A DNA stretch of 64,000 nt from Afipia massiliensis (GTDB taxonomy: Bacteria; Pseudomonadota; Alphaproteobacteria; Rhizobiales; Xanthobacteraceae), in the NCBI RefSeq assembly GCF_014203115.1, contig NZ_JACHIJ010000005.1:62001-126000 (forward strand), given 5' to 3'. Position 1 is the first letter of the stretch; each line of letters opens with the position of its first letter. This document shows, in pieces, positions 46,935 to 56,318 of the stretch. The translations under genes and the position numbers were made by a program. The notes beneath the pieces are model-generated. The model did not search any database. It was not told the DNA's origin and saw nothing but the letters and a program-made list of their open reading frames with translations.

Positions 46935-48556
46935 CGCCTCAATCGCAAAAACGGCAGCGCTGTGCGATCTACACCCGCAAATCCACCGAACATAACCTCG
47001 ACCTTGAGTTCAACTCACTCGATGCGCAGCGGGAAGCCTGCGAGGCCTATATCAAGAGCCAGGCTCATGAGGGCTGGCGGCTCGTTCCCGATCATTTTGA
47101 CGATGGCGGGCTCTCGGGCGCATCCCTCAACCGGCCGTCGCTGCAACGATTGCTCGACGACGTGCGGGACGGCAAGATCGACATCATCCTGGTCTATAAG
47201 GTCGATCGATTGACGCGCTCGCTTGCCGACTTCGCCAAGCTGGTCGAACTGTTCGATCAGCACGGTGTGTCCTTTGTCTCGATCACCCAGTCGTTCAACA
47301 CCACAAGCAGCATGGGCCGCCTGACCCTTAATGTGCTGCTATCGTTTGCCCAGTTCGAACGAGAGGTCATTGGCGAACGGGTTCGAGACAAGATCGCGGC
47401 ATCCAAACGAAAGGGCCTGTGGGTCGGGGGGCCTGTCCCGCTCGGCTATGCCACCGAGGACAAGAAGCTTGTTGTCGTTCCGGCGGAGGCGAAAATCGTA
47501 CGCCTGATTTTTGCATTGTATCTTGAAGCCGATTCAATCGCGTCTCTTGCTGAAGTCCTCGGACACAAGGGAATCCGGACAAAAATCAGATCCCTTTCGA
47601 ATGGAGAAAGCCGGGGTGGAGGTCCATTCGGCGTCGGCGCCCTCGCCCATTTGCTGCGTAATCGATTCTACATCGGCGAGATCGACTACCGCGGCGAGAT
47701 CCACGCCGGAGAGCACGAAGCCATTCTGGATCGCAAGCTTTTCGACAAAGTTCAGGAAAAGCTGACGAAGAACACGGTCGATCGCGCAATGCGCCTCAAA
47801 GGTTCACCCGCGCTCCTGATGGGGCGTATCTTTGATGACATCGGCAATCGCATGACGCCGAGCCATTCAAACAAACGCGGCGTGCGATACCGGTATTATG
47901 TCTCGCACGCGTTAATCCAGGGACGCAAACGTGATGCGGGCTCCGTCAGCCGCGTTCCCGCAACCGAGATAGAACACCTCGTCCTCCAAGCGGTTCGGCA
48001 GAATTTATCCAGCCGCAATCCGGACGCTTCCCCGGATCAGGAAGCGATCATTGCGCAGATCGACAAAATAGTTGTGAGACGGGAGGTGCTTGAGATCAGA
48101 CTTCTTGAGACCGAACCGACATCAACGAACATCATTCCAGGAACACGGAGAACAAAGGACTCGCCGTCAGCAGGCTCAAATACGATCTCAATCCCCTGGA
48201 CCGCCAAAATATTCTCTGCGGTGAAAGGGATCGTTCACGCACCGGATCCGACCGGTCCTACATTGACGCCAGACACGCGTGACGCGCTCCTGAATGCGAT
48301 TGCCAAGGCTCGGCAATGGGTCAGCGACATGACGTTGGGACGTGTGAAATCATTCGCAGACATCGCCACAAAAGAGAAAAAGGTTGAACGTCACATCCGC
48401 CTGCTTGCGCCGCTCGCGTTTGTCGCGCCCTCCATTGTGCAATCAATCATCGAAGGGACAGCGCCTGCCAGTCTCACTATCACCGAACTGGCAAAATCGT
48501 CCGTGCATTCATGGCGCCAACAACACCACCTGCTAAAGGTGAGTTCAAAACGTTGA
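46931..48556 (+). CDS. Large serine recombinase
   Basis: This 541-residue recombinase has an N-terminal resolvase domain with CAIYTRKSTEHN (nucleophile S18), YKVDRLTRSLADFAKL and the regulatory helix FAQFEREVIGERVRDKIAASK. A recombinase domain (GYATEDKKLVVVPAEAKIVRLIFALYLE) and a further C-terminal part follow. The zinc-ribbon Cys residues common in large serine integrases are not evident. It probably mobilised the cassette. A repeat block starts about 375 bp downstream and a truncated cusA beyond it. Confidence 0.92.
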   Translation: MTPQSQKRQRCAIYTRKSTEHNLDLEFNSLDAQREACEAYIKSQAHEGWRLVPDHFDDGGLSGASLNRPSLQRLLDDVRDGKIDIILVYKVDRLTRSLADFAKLVELFDQHGVSFVSITQSFNTTSSMGRLTLNVLLSFAQFEREVIGERVRDKIAASKRKGLWVGGPVPLGYATEDKKLVVVPAEAKIVRLIFALYLEADSIASLAEVLGHKGIRTKIRSLSNGESRGGGPFGVGALAHLLRNRFYIGEIDYRGEIHAGEHEAILDRKLFDKVQEKLTKNTVDRAMRLKGSPALLMGRIFDDIGNRMTPSHSNKRGVRYRYYVSHALIQGRKRDAGSVSRVPATEIEHLVLQAVRQNLSSRNPDASPDQEAIIAQIDKIVVRREVLEIRLLETEPTSTNIIPGTRRTKDSPSAGSNTISIPWTAKIFSAVKGIVHAPDPTGPTLTPDTRDALLNAIAKARQWVSDMTLGRVKSFADIATKEKKVERHIRLLAPLAFVAPSIVQSIIEGTAPASLTITELAKSSVHSWRQQHHLLKVSSKR

Positions 48557-48930
48557 TGTACAATCTCGAGCACAACACGTTCAGTGAAGTTCGATATTCG
48601 ACCACGAACGTGACCGCTAGGTCGAACTAAAAACTGGGTTCACTTCCAGCTGCTGCGCGGGCCAATCACCCCTGCAAATTGCTCACTCAGCACTTTGACT
48701 GCCGGCTTCGCCCTCAAATCGCTATTTCAAACCCGGTCTCTTCCGAAAACGAACCCGTCTCAGCGATCCAAGGCATCGAAATTCGGATATCAAAAATCGA
48801 CGCCAGAGATTTATGGGTCAAACAGCCTCCAATGGGAGACCGACGCGGCCGAATCCGTCGCAGAGACCGTTCTGATGCCCGCTAACCCGCTGAAAAATAA
48901 AGCGCTCTTAGGCAGAGCCAGTTTCTATCC
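48557..48930. other. Non-coding tail behind the recombinase
   Basis: This stretch holds short open frames (for example around 48695-48940) without recognisable homology. It probably is the untranslated end of the mobile cassette. Confidence 0.4.
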
Positions 48931-49140
48931 GAGAGACTGAACTGGCTGGCTGGTGACGCAGTGGTGATCGCACCCGTCTCAGCTTGAATTCCCTGCTAAC
49001 AGGGAATTTTACAGGGAAATCTGCGATTTCCCTGCTCGAGCAGGCGACTCTTAAAGCTGAAACCGCTGTGCCGCAATGATTTTTGAGAATTCCCTAACCA
49101 AACTAACAGGGAATAAATCTTAGAGATCAGGGAATTCTAC
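48931..49140 (+). repeat. Mobile-element-associated repeat block, copy B (CCCTGCTAACAGGG type)
   Basis: The segment 48937-49020 matches 2624-2705 (CTGGCTGGCTGG..., GATCGCACCCGTCTC, CCCTGCTAACAGGGAATTTTACAGGGAA). More CCCT/AGGG palindromic units follow (TTTCCCTGCTCGAGCAGG; TCCCTAACCAAACTAACAGGGA; GATCAGGGAATTC). It joins directly to the broken cusA. Confidence 0.7.
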
Positions 49141-49159
49141 AGCGGGAACAGCGAATCCC

Positions 49160-50421
49160 CTCATGCCGCCGATCATCGGCACGGCGATGCGCTGCATGAT
49201 CTCGGAGCGGGTGCCAGTGCTCCACATGATCGGCAGCAGCCCCGCCATGATGGCCACGACCGTCATCATTTTCGGTCGCACCCGTTCCACCGCGCCTTCC
49301 ATGACGGCGGTGTAGAGATCGTGTTGGGTCATCTCGCGGCCCTCCGCATCACGCCGCGCTTTGATCTCAGCCAACGCCTGGTTGAGGTAGATCAGCATCA
49401 CGACCCCGGTTTCGGCGGCGACGCCCGCCAGCGCGATGAAACCGACAACGACCGCCACCGACAAATTGAAGCCCAGCCATCACATGAGCCAGATTCCGCC
49501 GACCAGCGCGAATGACAGCGACAACATGACGATCATCGTATCCGTGACCGAGCGGAAGTTAAGGTACAGCAGAAGAAAAATGATCAGCAGCGTTACCGGC
49601 ACCACCATCTTCAGGCGAGCGGTCGCGCGCTCGAGATATTCGAATTGCCCGCTCCACACCACATAGGATCCCGGCGGGAATTGGATGCTCGCGTTCACCG
49701 CCTGCTGGGCATCCGACACGTAGCCGCCAAGGTCGCGGTCGTGGATATCGACATAGATATAGACGGCCAATTGCCCGTTCTCGGTGCGGATCGATGTCGG
49801 GCCGCGCGACGGCGCAACCTTGGCGACCTCCCCGAGGGGTACCGCGCCGCCGGCCGGCATCGGCACCAGAACATCGTTGGCGATAGCCTGCGGACTGTCG
49901 CGCAAATCGCGCAAGTATCGCATGTTAACGCTAAAGCGTTGCCGTCCCTCCACCGTTGTGGTCACGGTCTGGCCGTCAAGCGCGGTCCCGATCACGTCGT
50001 GGACGTCCTGAATCATGATGCCGTAGCGCGCCAAAGCAGCCCGGTCTGGTGTGATATCGAGATAATATCCGCCTATCCGACGCTCGGCGTACGCCGACGA
50101 TGTCCCAGGCACAGTCTTCAAAACCTGCTCAATCTGCTTGGCCAGCTTGTCGATCTCAGCCAGATCGGTGCCGATCACCTTGACTCCGACCGGCGTTCGG
50201 ATGCCGGTCGACAGCATGTCGATGCACGCCTTGATCGGCATGGTCCAGGCGTTAGAGACGCCGGGGAATTGCAGCGCGCGATCCATCTCGGCGGTCAGGC
50301 TGTCGATGGTCACGCCGGGCCGCCATTCCTCCTTCGGCTTCAGATTGATAATTGTCTCGAACATTTCGGACGGCGCAGGATCGGTGGCGGTCAATGCGCG
50401 TCCAGCCTTTCCGTAAACTGA
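49160..50421 (-). pseudogene. cusA: Third cusA copy, truncated at both ends with an internal stop
   Basis: The translation matches the complete CusA (2992-6150) from the region KAGRALTATDPAPSEMFETI through QRIAVPMIGGM, about 420 codons in the C-terminal half. The first half and the last roughly 50 residues are missing. At about 49480 a TGA replaces the second Trp codon of LMWWLGFN. The left break meets repeat block B and the right break meets an IS transposase tail. It is a non-functional relic of a further cus operon. Confidence 0.9.
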
Positions 50422-50452
50422 CCGGCCCCCACCGAGTGGTCCGATTGGAATG

Positions 50453-50555
50453 TTAGTTTAGAGATTGCATTTTGACTATCTCCTTTGGTGCTGGCCAGAC
50501 GTAGGCTTCTGGTGCCGGTGGTCGATATCCAAGCGATGAGTGTGAGTGCGCTGCT
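50453..50555 (-). mobile_element. IS3/IS481-type transposase C-terminal fragment
   Basis: The segment HSHSSLGYRPPAPEAYVWPAP followed by a short tail and a stop is the common end of IS3/IS481 integrase-core transposases (HSSLGYxPPxxF type). The rest is missing. It borders the broken cusA, so an IS insertion probably caused that break. Confidence 0.65.
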
Positions 50556-50686
50556 CCGATTGCACGCGCCCCCACGAGAGTGAAAGGCGCCAAATAATTT
50601 ACCTGAGGCAAGGCCGCCGAAAGCCATACCGATAGAAGCAAAACCTGAATTACACCCACCCAAGCTCGCAAATTGCGGCACAGACA

Positions 50687-52336
50687 CTACGCCAAAATCG
50701 CCTTCGCCGAATTCACCTGATTGCGCAGGGCGAACTTCTGGATCTTGCCGGTCGATGTCTTCGGGATGAAGCCGAATATCACGGATTTCGGTGATTTGAA
50801 GCCCGGCAACACGCCTTTGCAGTAAGCCAGAATTTCAGCTTCCGTGGCGCTCGCGCCGTCCTTCAACTCAACGAACGCGCAGGGCACCTCGCCCCATTTC
50901 GGATCAGGCTTGGCGACCACGGCGGCGAACAGCACCGCTGGATGCTTGTAAAGAACGTCCTCGACTTCGACGGACGAGATATTTTCACCGCCTGAAATGA
51001 TGATGTCCTTGGAACGATCCTTGATGATCACGTAGCCGAACTCATCAAGGACACCGAGATCGCCGGTGTGAAACCACCCGCCTTCGAAGGCTTCTTTGGT
51101 CGCCGCCTCGTTCTTCAAATAACCTTTCATGACAATGTTGCCACGGAACATGACCTCGCCGATGGTTTCGCCATCGCGCGGCACCTCGCGCATCGTTTCT
51201 GGATCGAGCACCGTGACGGCTTCCTGAAGCGGATAGGGCACGCCCTGCCGGCGCTTCAGCTGGGCGCGCTGATCTGCCGGCAAATCATCCCAGCCGGGCT
51301 GTTCGGCGCAAACAGAGGCGGGGCCATAGACCTCTGTGAGACCGTAGACATGGGTCAGCTTGATGCCGATGCTCTCGGCGCCCTCAAGCACGGCTACCGG
51401 CGGCGCCGCGCCCGCAATCAGTCCTACGACGGGCTTCGCCGACTTGCCCTTGGGCGCGCCCGGCGCATTGATCAGCGTGTTGTAGACGATCGGCGCGCCG
51501 CACATGTGGGTCACGCCGTGGGCCTTGATCAGCTCGAAAATCTTGGCCGGATCGACCTTGCGCAAGCAGACGTTGATCCCGGCCGACGCGGCGATGGTCC
51601 ACGGAAAGCACCAGCCGTTGCAATGAAACATCGGCAACGTCCAGAGATAGATCGGATGCGTACCGAGATTGCCCGCGAGGATGTTGCTGACGGCGTTGAG
51701 ATAGGCGCCGCGATAATGCGTGACGACGCCCTTGGGATTGCCCGTTGTTCCGGACGTGTAGCCGAGCGCAATGGCGTCCCATTCGTCCTGCGGCTGATGC
51801 CAGGCGAAGTCCGGGTCGCCGGACGCAACTGCCGCCTCGTACTCGAGTTCGCCGATGCGCTTGCCGCCGGTAAATGCCGTGTCGTCGACATCGATCACCA
51901 GCGGCCTTGGACCCTTCATCAGACCGAGCGCATCTGAGATCACGCCGGTAAACTCGGGATCGACCAGAATGACCTTTGCGCCGCCATGGTCGAGCTGGAA
52001 TGCGATGGACGCCGCATCGAGCCGGATATTGAGCGCGTTGAGGACTCCACCGGCCATGGGCACGGCGAAGTGAACCTCATTCATCGCCGGAATGTTCGGC
52101 AGCATGGCCGCGACGGTGTCGCCACGCTGGATGCCGCGCGCAGCAAGAAACGACGCGAAGCGCTTGCAGCGCTCATAGGTCTGCGCCCAGGTGAAGCTGC
52201 GATCCTCGTAGACCGTGCTAACGTGATCCGGATAGACGGCGGCGCTGCGAGCAAGGAAGCTAAGCGGCGACATCGGCACATAGTTGGCGGCATTCTTGTC
52301 CAGACCAGTGCTGTATTGGCCCTGATGGCCGCTCAT
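50687..52336 (-). CDS. AMP-forming acyl-CoA synthetase (short/medium chain type)
   Basis: This 549-residue ligase of the ANL superfamily activates a carboxylic acid with ATP and CoA. The P-loop GYTSGTTGNPKGVV lies at about 190-203. HVYGLTEVYGPA is motif A5, GWFHTGDLGVLDEFGYVIIKDRSKDIIISGGENIS the hinge, and the catalytic Lys is in KTSTGKIQKFALR near the end. It resembles the FadD/DmdB-type acyl-CoA and methylmercaptopropionyl-CoA ligases. The symbol is left open. It lies 134 bp after the second ligase (52471) on the same strand and close to a Liv transporter. Confidence 0.88.
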   Translation of the reverse strand: MSGHQGQYSTGLDKNAANYVPMSPLSFLARSAAVYPDHVSTVYEDRSFTWAQTYERCKRFASFLAARGIQRGDTVAAMLPNIPAMNEVHFAVPMAGGVLNALNIRLDAASIAFQLDHGGAKVILVDPEFTGVISDALGLMKGPRPLVIDVDDTAFTGGKRIGELEYEAAVASGDPDFAWHQPQDEWDAIALGYTSGTTGNPKGVVTHYRGAYLNAVSNILAGNLGTHPIYLWTLPMFHCNGWCFPWTIAASAGINVCLRKVDPAKIFELIKAHGVTHMCGAPIVYNTLINAPGAPKGKSAKPVVGLIAGAAPPVAVLEGAESIGIKLTHVYGLTEVYGPASVCAEQPGWDDLPADQRAQLKRRQGVPYPLQEAVTVLDPETMREVPRDGETIGEVMFRGNIVMKGYLKNEAATKEAFEGGWFHTGDLGVLDEFGYVIIKDRSKDIIISGGENISSVEVEDVLYKHPAVLFAAVVAKPDPKWGEVPCAFVELKDGASATEAEILAYCKGVLPGFKSPKSVIFGFIPKTSTGKIQKFALRNQVNSAKAILA

Positions 52337-52470
52337 AGCCTGACTCCCTGATTGTCCGACAGGTCGGACGCCCGAAACGGACGAGACCCGTACTCTATTT
52401 GTCTATACACGATGGTTTCGGTGATCATTCACAACGCCGAATGAGCCGAGCTATGGAAGGTTGAGGCCGT

Positions 52471-54285
52471 TCATGAACCATGTCGGCTATAGAGACCCTC
52501 GATCTCTGAAGCGTACTTCTTCTGAACATTGAAGCGACGAACCTTCATTGTCGCTGTGACTTCGTCATCGTCATGATCCAGTTCCTTCGTCAGCAGATGA
52601 AACTTCCGGATCTGCGATACTTGCGCAAGCTGCGCATTGGCAGTGTTGATCTCCGACTGGATCAGATCGCGCAAGCTTTCGTTTTCGGTGAGATTCTTGA
52701 AATTCGTATAGGCGATGCCTTTTTCCTCGGCCCACTTCCCGGCGAGATCATAGTCGATCTGGATCAGCGCTGAGACATACTTGCGCGCCTCACCAATAAC
52801 GATGCACTCCTTGATGAACGGGCTGGACTTCACCGTGTTCTCGATTTCCGACGGACTCAGATTCTTTCCGCCCGCCGTAATCATGATATCCTTGAGCCTA
52901 TCCACGATACGGAAATGGCCATCCTTGAATTCCGCGACATCTCCGGTGTGCAGCCATCCATCGCGGATCGACATGCGGGTCGCTTCTTCGTTGCGATAGT
53001 AACCTTCAAACACCGTATCGCCGCGAATGAGCAACTCGTTCGACTGTCCGAGCTTTGTGTCCATCCGATCAATGCCGCTGCCCACGGTCCCCACTCGCCG
53101 GTCCGACAGCACCTGCCCCAGCGCGATGCCCGAACTTTCCGTCAAACCGTAGACCTCGATCAGTGGCACGCCGATGGCGCGGAAGAAATGCACGATCGCA
53201 GGTGAGATCGGCGCGGCACCGGTCATGGCAATGCGGGTCTTTCGCAGCCCGATGAAGTTCTGCAGCGCGCGGAAGATCAGCCAGTACGACAGCGCAAACT
53301 TGAGCTTTTCAGACAACGTTCGGTCGGCCGCGTTCTTCTCCGCAAAGGGCTCGCAAGCAGCATAGGCCCGCTCGAACATCGCGCGCCGGATACTCCCCGC
53401 CTCCAGCAGCTTGATATGGATCGACGAATGCAGCTTTTCCCAGATGCGCGGCACACCGAGGAACATGCTCGGCGCAACCTCTCGCAGATCCTCCTGCACG
53501 GTCCGAATTGACTCTCCGAAGTTGACCAGCGAGGCCAGATACGTCGGGACCATCACTGTCGTCATCTGCTCGGCGACATGACACAGCGGCAAGTATGACA
53601 GAACGCTTGCGGATTGGTCGACAGCCAGCCGATCGGCGCAACCGATCGCCTGCGCCCGAATGTTCTTGTAGCTCAGCATCGCGCCCTTGGGCTTCCCGGT
53701 GGAGCCGGACGTGTAGATGATCAGTCCGATCTGCGAGAGTTGTTGCCGATCAACAATTCCATCGACCAAAGCTGCGTGGCCGGCTTCGAAATCGGCCCCC
53801 AGCGCTTCGAGCGCATCGAACGACATCACCTGATCGGGCGGATAGTCCCTGATGCCCTTGGTCTCAATGACGATGATCCGCCGCAACTTTGGCAGTTCAT
53901 CGCGGCGCTCCAGAACCTTGTCGACCTGCTCCTGATCCTCGCAGACGATGACCTCGGATTCGGAATGCGCCAGCACATAAGCAACTTCGTTCGACGGGCT
54001 GGTCGGATAAACACCGACCGCGATCCCATCGACGATGTTTGCGCCAAGTTGCGCCAGCACCCATTCGATCCGGTTCTCGGACAGAATGGCGACGTGACCG
54101 CCCTCGTTGAGGCCGAGCGCGCGAAAGCCGAGGCCGACATGGCAAGCCCGCTGGTAATAGCGCTGCCAGGTCGAAGGATTCCAGATCCCGAACTCCTTTT
54201 GACGGATCGCCACGCGCTCCGGATAGCGGCGCGCGTTCTCGCGCAGCATTTGCGGCAGCGTCAGTTGGGGAAACCTGTCGCTCAT
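52471..54285 (-). CDS. Long-chain AMP-dependent acyl-CoA synthetase (FAA1/FadD15-like)
   Basis: With a start at 54285 the protein has 604 residues; the ribosome site is GAGGATCG. It has IIYTSGSTGKPKGAMLSYKNI (P-loop, about 190-210), EVYGLTESSGIA, DGWLHTGDVAEFKDGHFRIVDRLKDIMITAGGKNLSPSEIEN and a C-terminal region EVTATMKVRRFNVQKKYASEIEGLY typical of the longer FAA1-like group. This kind is frequently encoded next to LivF in Rhizobiales gene clusters for aromatic or branched acids. It is coupled to livF, whose stop lies 19 bp upstream of this start. Confidence 0.9.
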   Translation of the reverse strand: MSDRFPQLTLPQMLRENARRYPERVAIRQKEFGIWNPSTWQRYYQRACHVGLGFRALGLNEGGHVAILSENRIEWVLAQLGANIVDGIAVGVYPTSPSNEVAYVLAHSESEVIVCEDQEQVDKVLERRDELPKLRRIIVIETKGIRDYPPDQVMSFDALEALGADFEAGHAALVDGIVDRQQLSQIGLIIYTSGSTGKPKGAMLSYKNIRAQAIGCADRLAVDQSASVLSYLPLCHVAEQMTTVMVPTYLASLVNFGESIRTVQEDLREVAPSMFLGVPRIWEKLHSSIHIKLLEAGSIRRAMFERAYAACEPFAEKNAADRTLSEKLKFALSYWLIFRALQNFIGLRKTRIAMTGAAPISPAIVHFFRAIGVPLIEVYGLTESSGIALGQVLSDRRVGTVGSGIDRMDTKLGQSNELLIRGDTVFEGYYRNEEATRMSIRDGWLHTGDVAEFKDGHFRIVDRLKDIMITAGGKNLSPSEIENTVKSSPFIKECIVIGEARKYVSALIQIDYDLAGKWAEEKGIAYTNFKNLTENESLRDLIQSEINTANAQLAQVSQIRKFHLLTKELDHDDDEVTATMKVRRFNVQKKYASEIEGLYSRHGS

Positions 54286-54304
54286 TCGATCCTCGTTCAC
54301 AATC

Positions 54305-55126
54305 CTAGGACAGCCAGCGCTTGCGGCGCTTGTAGTGTTTGATACCGCGAAAGCCCTTGGTCTCCGCGTTCGCCGCCCCAACGCCGAGATAAAATTCTCG
54401 AACGTCCTGATCGCGCAGAAGCTGCGCCGTGGGGCCGTCTGTTACGATCCTTCCCGACTCCATGATGTACCCGTAGGTCGAGACAGCGAAGGCGACGGCC
54501 GCATTCTGCTCGACCAAAAGCATCGAGACGCCCTGCTCGCGGTTGATGCGAGCGATGATCGTGAAAATTTCCTCCACCAGTTTCGGCGACAGGCCGAGCG
54601 ACGGTTCATCGAGCAGCATGAGTTCTGGTTGAGCGATTAGCGCGCGGCCGATGGCCAGCATCTGTTGCTCGCCGCCGGATAGGTAACCGGCGCGCCCGGT
54701 TCGCCGCTCGAACAAACGCGGAAAATAAGTGTAGACGAGATCGAAAGGAGTCTTCGCGTCGCTGCGCCCTGACATTGCGTAGGTCGCCGCAGTAAGATTC
54801 TCCTCGACCGTCAGGTCTTCGAAAACTCGGCGTCCTTCCATCACATGAAACAGCCCACTCTGCACCAATTGATGCGGGGCGAGACGCGAGACGGCATCGC
54901 CCTTAAACAGGATCTCGCCGGTCGTGACGTTGCCGCCTTCCAGTTCAAGAAGATTGGAGACAGCTTTGAGCGTGGTCGATTTGCCAGCTCCGTTGGAGCC
55001 AAGCAACGCGACCACCGCTCCCTTGTCGATCTTCAGCGACAGGCCGCGGAGCACCTGGATCGTCTTGTTATAAACGACCTCGATATTATTTACTGAGAGA
55101 AGCGCATCCGCGTCCATTATCGTCAC
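54305..55126 (-). CDS. livF: Liv-type ABC transporter ATPase (LivF-like)
   Basis: This 273-residue cytoplasmic ATPase has Walker A LLGSNGAGKSTT, signature YLSGGEQQMLAIGRAL and Walker B LMLLDEPSLGLSP. The C-terminus has a basic extension (KGFRGIKHYKRRKRWLS) not found in LivF of amino-acid systems. It overlaps the substrate-binding gene by 4 bp. It belongs to the HAAT family importer encoded here; with the ligase neighbours the substrate is probably an organic acid, not an amino acid. Confidence 0.9.
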   Translation of the reverse strand: MTIMDADALLSVNNIEVVYNKTIQVLRGLSLKIDKGAVVALLGSNGAGKSTTLKAVSNLLELEGGNVTTGEILFKGDAVSRLAPHQLVQSGLFHVMEGRRVFEDLTVEENLTAATYAMSGRSDAKTPFDLVYTYFPRLFERRTGRAGYLSGGEQQMLAIGRALIAQPELMLLDEPSLGLSPKLVEEIFTIIARINREQGVSMLLVEQNAAVAFAVSTYGYIMESGRIVTDGPTAQLLRDQDVREFYLGVGAANAETKGFRGIKHYKRRKRWLS

Positions 55127-56301
55127 TTTGCAATCTTGATCCAGTCGGAGACCGGCTTCATGGTTTTGTTCGCGCCGTCGTACTGATAGACGCGACCGAC
55201 AGGAATGGTGTTACCAGAGATCGAGATTGGTACGCCGATGATGCCGCCGGTATCGAAGTCCTTGATCGAATTCAACGCGGTCTTCATGTTGGTCGCGGTG
55301 AGATCCTTCTTGGCATCTAGTGTACGCTTTGCGGCTTCGACCATCAGCATCGCGGTGAGAAAACCCTGGGTATAGTATATCGTCTGATACTCGGGGCGGA
55401 GCTGCCGGATTTTGTCGAGTGTCGGCGACTTTCCTTCCGTGTCGAAATAATAGCGATATGGCATCACACCCATGTAGCCGTCGGCGACCGCAGCAGAATT
55501 GGCCCAGATGGAATTGTCCATCGACCAGAACGTGCCCATGAACTTGCTCTTAAGGCCCAGTTGCTTCATCTGCGTCATGAATTCCGGCAACGGCGCAAGA
55601 ACATAGCCGTGAAAGATCGTGTAGTCGGGATCCGCCCGGCGCAGCTTTAAGACTTCGGTCGACACATCGACGCTGGTCGGCGGTGTTGCTATCTTACCGA
55701 CAATTTTTAGACCCAATTCCGCCGCCCGCTTCTCTGTCGCCGCAATAGGATCCCGACCGAATTCGGTATCTGAGTTGACGAGAACAATTTTGGCGCCGGG
55801 CGTCGTTTTGGCGATATATTCCAAGAGAATACCGATCATTTGTGAATAATCGGGGCCAGGGATGAACTGATACGGAAAATTCTTCGTATCGTTCAACTCA
55901 GTCGCGAAAGATGTGCCGGCCATAAGGATATTGTCACGGCGATTGAGTTCGGCGTTGATGGTCTTGGAAAACCCCGTGGAATCGCCATAGTAGAGATTCA
56001 CCTTCTCGCTGGCGGTGATGCGGTTGAACGCAGCGATGGATTTGTCGACCGCGTATCCAGTGTCTTCCGAAATATATTTAATCTTGCGCCCCCCGATGCC
56101 GCCAGCGTCGTTAGCGATCTTCACATAATCCTGAAACCCGACATTGATCGGAATACCTGCGAAGCCGAATGCGCCGGTCAGGGGCATCGATGCGCCGATG
56201 ACAATATCATCGGCAGCGCGTGCCGACGTTTGGATTCCGAGAGCAAGACAGCCGGCGGCTGCATACGACATCAATTTCCGGCGCGTTGGAAAAATACTCA
56301 T
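55123..56301 (-). CDS. Liv-type ABC transporter substrate-binding protein
   Basis: With a start at 56301 (MSIFPTRRKLMSYAAAGCLALGIQTSARA) the protein has 392 residues. The Arg-Arg motif at its N-terminus followed by a hydrophobic core could be a Sec or Tat signal. The mature part is a periplasmic-binding type I fold: DIVIGASMPLTGAFGFAGIPINVGFQDYVKIAND, GDSTGFSKTINAEL, IVLVNSDTEFGRDPIAATEKRAAELG, YYTQGFLTAMLMVEA. The ligand is unknown; relatives of this kind bind aliphatic or aromatic acids. It overlaps livF downstream by 4 bp, and a GGGAGAAAATA site precedes the ATG. Confidence 0.88.
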   Translation of the reverse strand: MSIFPTRRKLMSYAAAGCLALGIQTSARAADDIVIGASMPLTGAFGFAGIPINVGFQDYVKIANDAGGIGGRKIKYISEDTGYAVDKSIAAFNRITASEKVNLYYGDSTGFSKTINAELNRRDNILMAGTSFATELNDTKNFPYQFIPGPDYSQMIGILLEYIAKTTPGAKIVLVNSDTEFGRDPIAATEKRAAELGLKIVGKIATPPTSVDVSTEVLKLRRADPDYTIFHGYVLAPLPEFMTQMKQLGLKSKFMGTFWSMDNSIWANSAAVADGYMGVMPYRYYFDTEGKSPTLDKIRQLRPEYQTIYYTQGFLTAMLMVEAAKRTLDAKKDLTATNMKTALNSIKDFDTGGIIGVPISISGNTIPVGRVYQYDGANKTMKPVSDWIKIAK

Positions 56302-56318
56302 TATTTTCTCCCTACATA

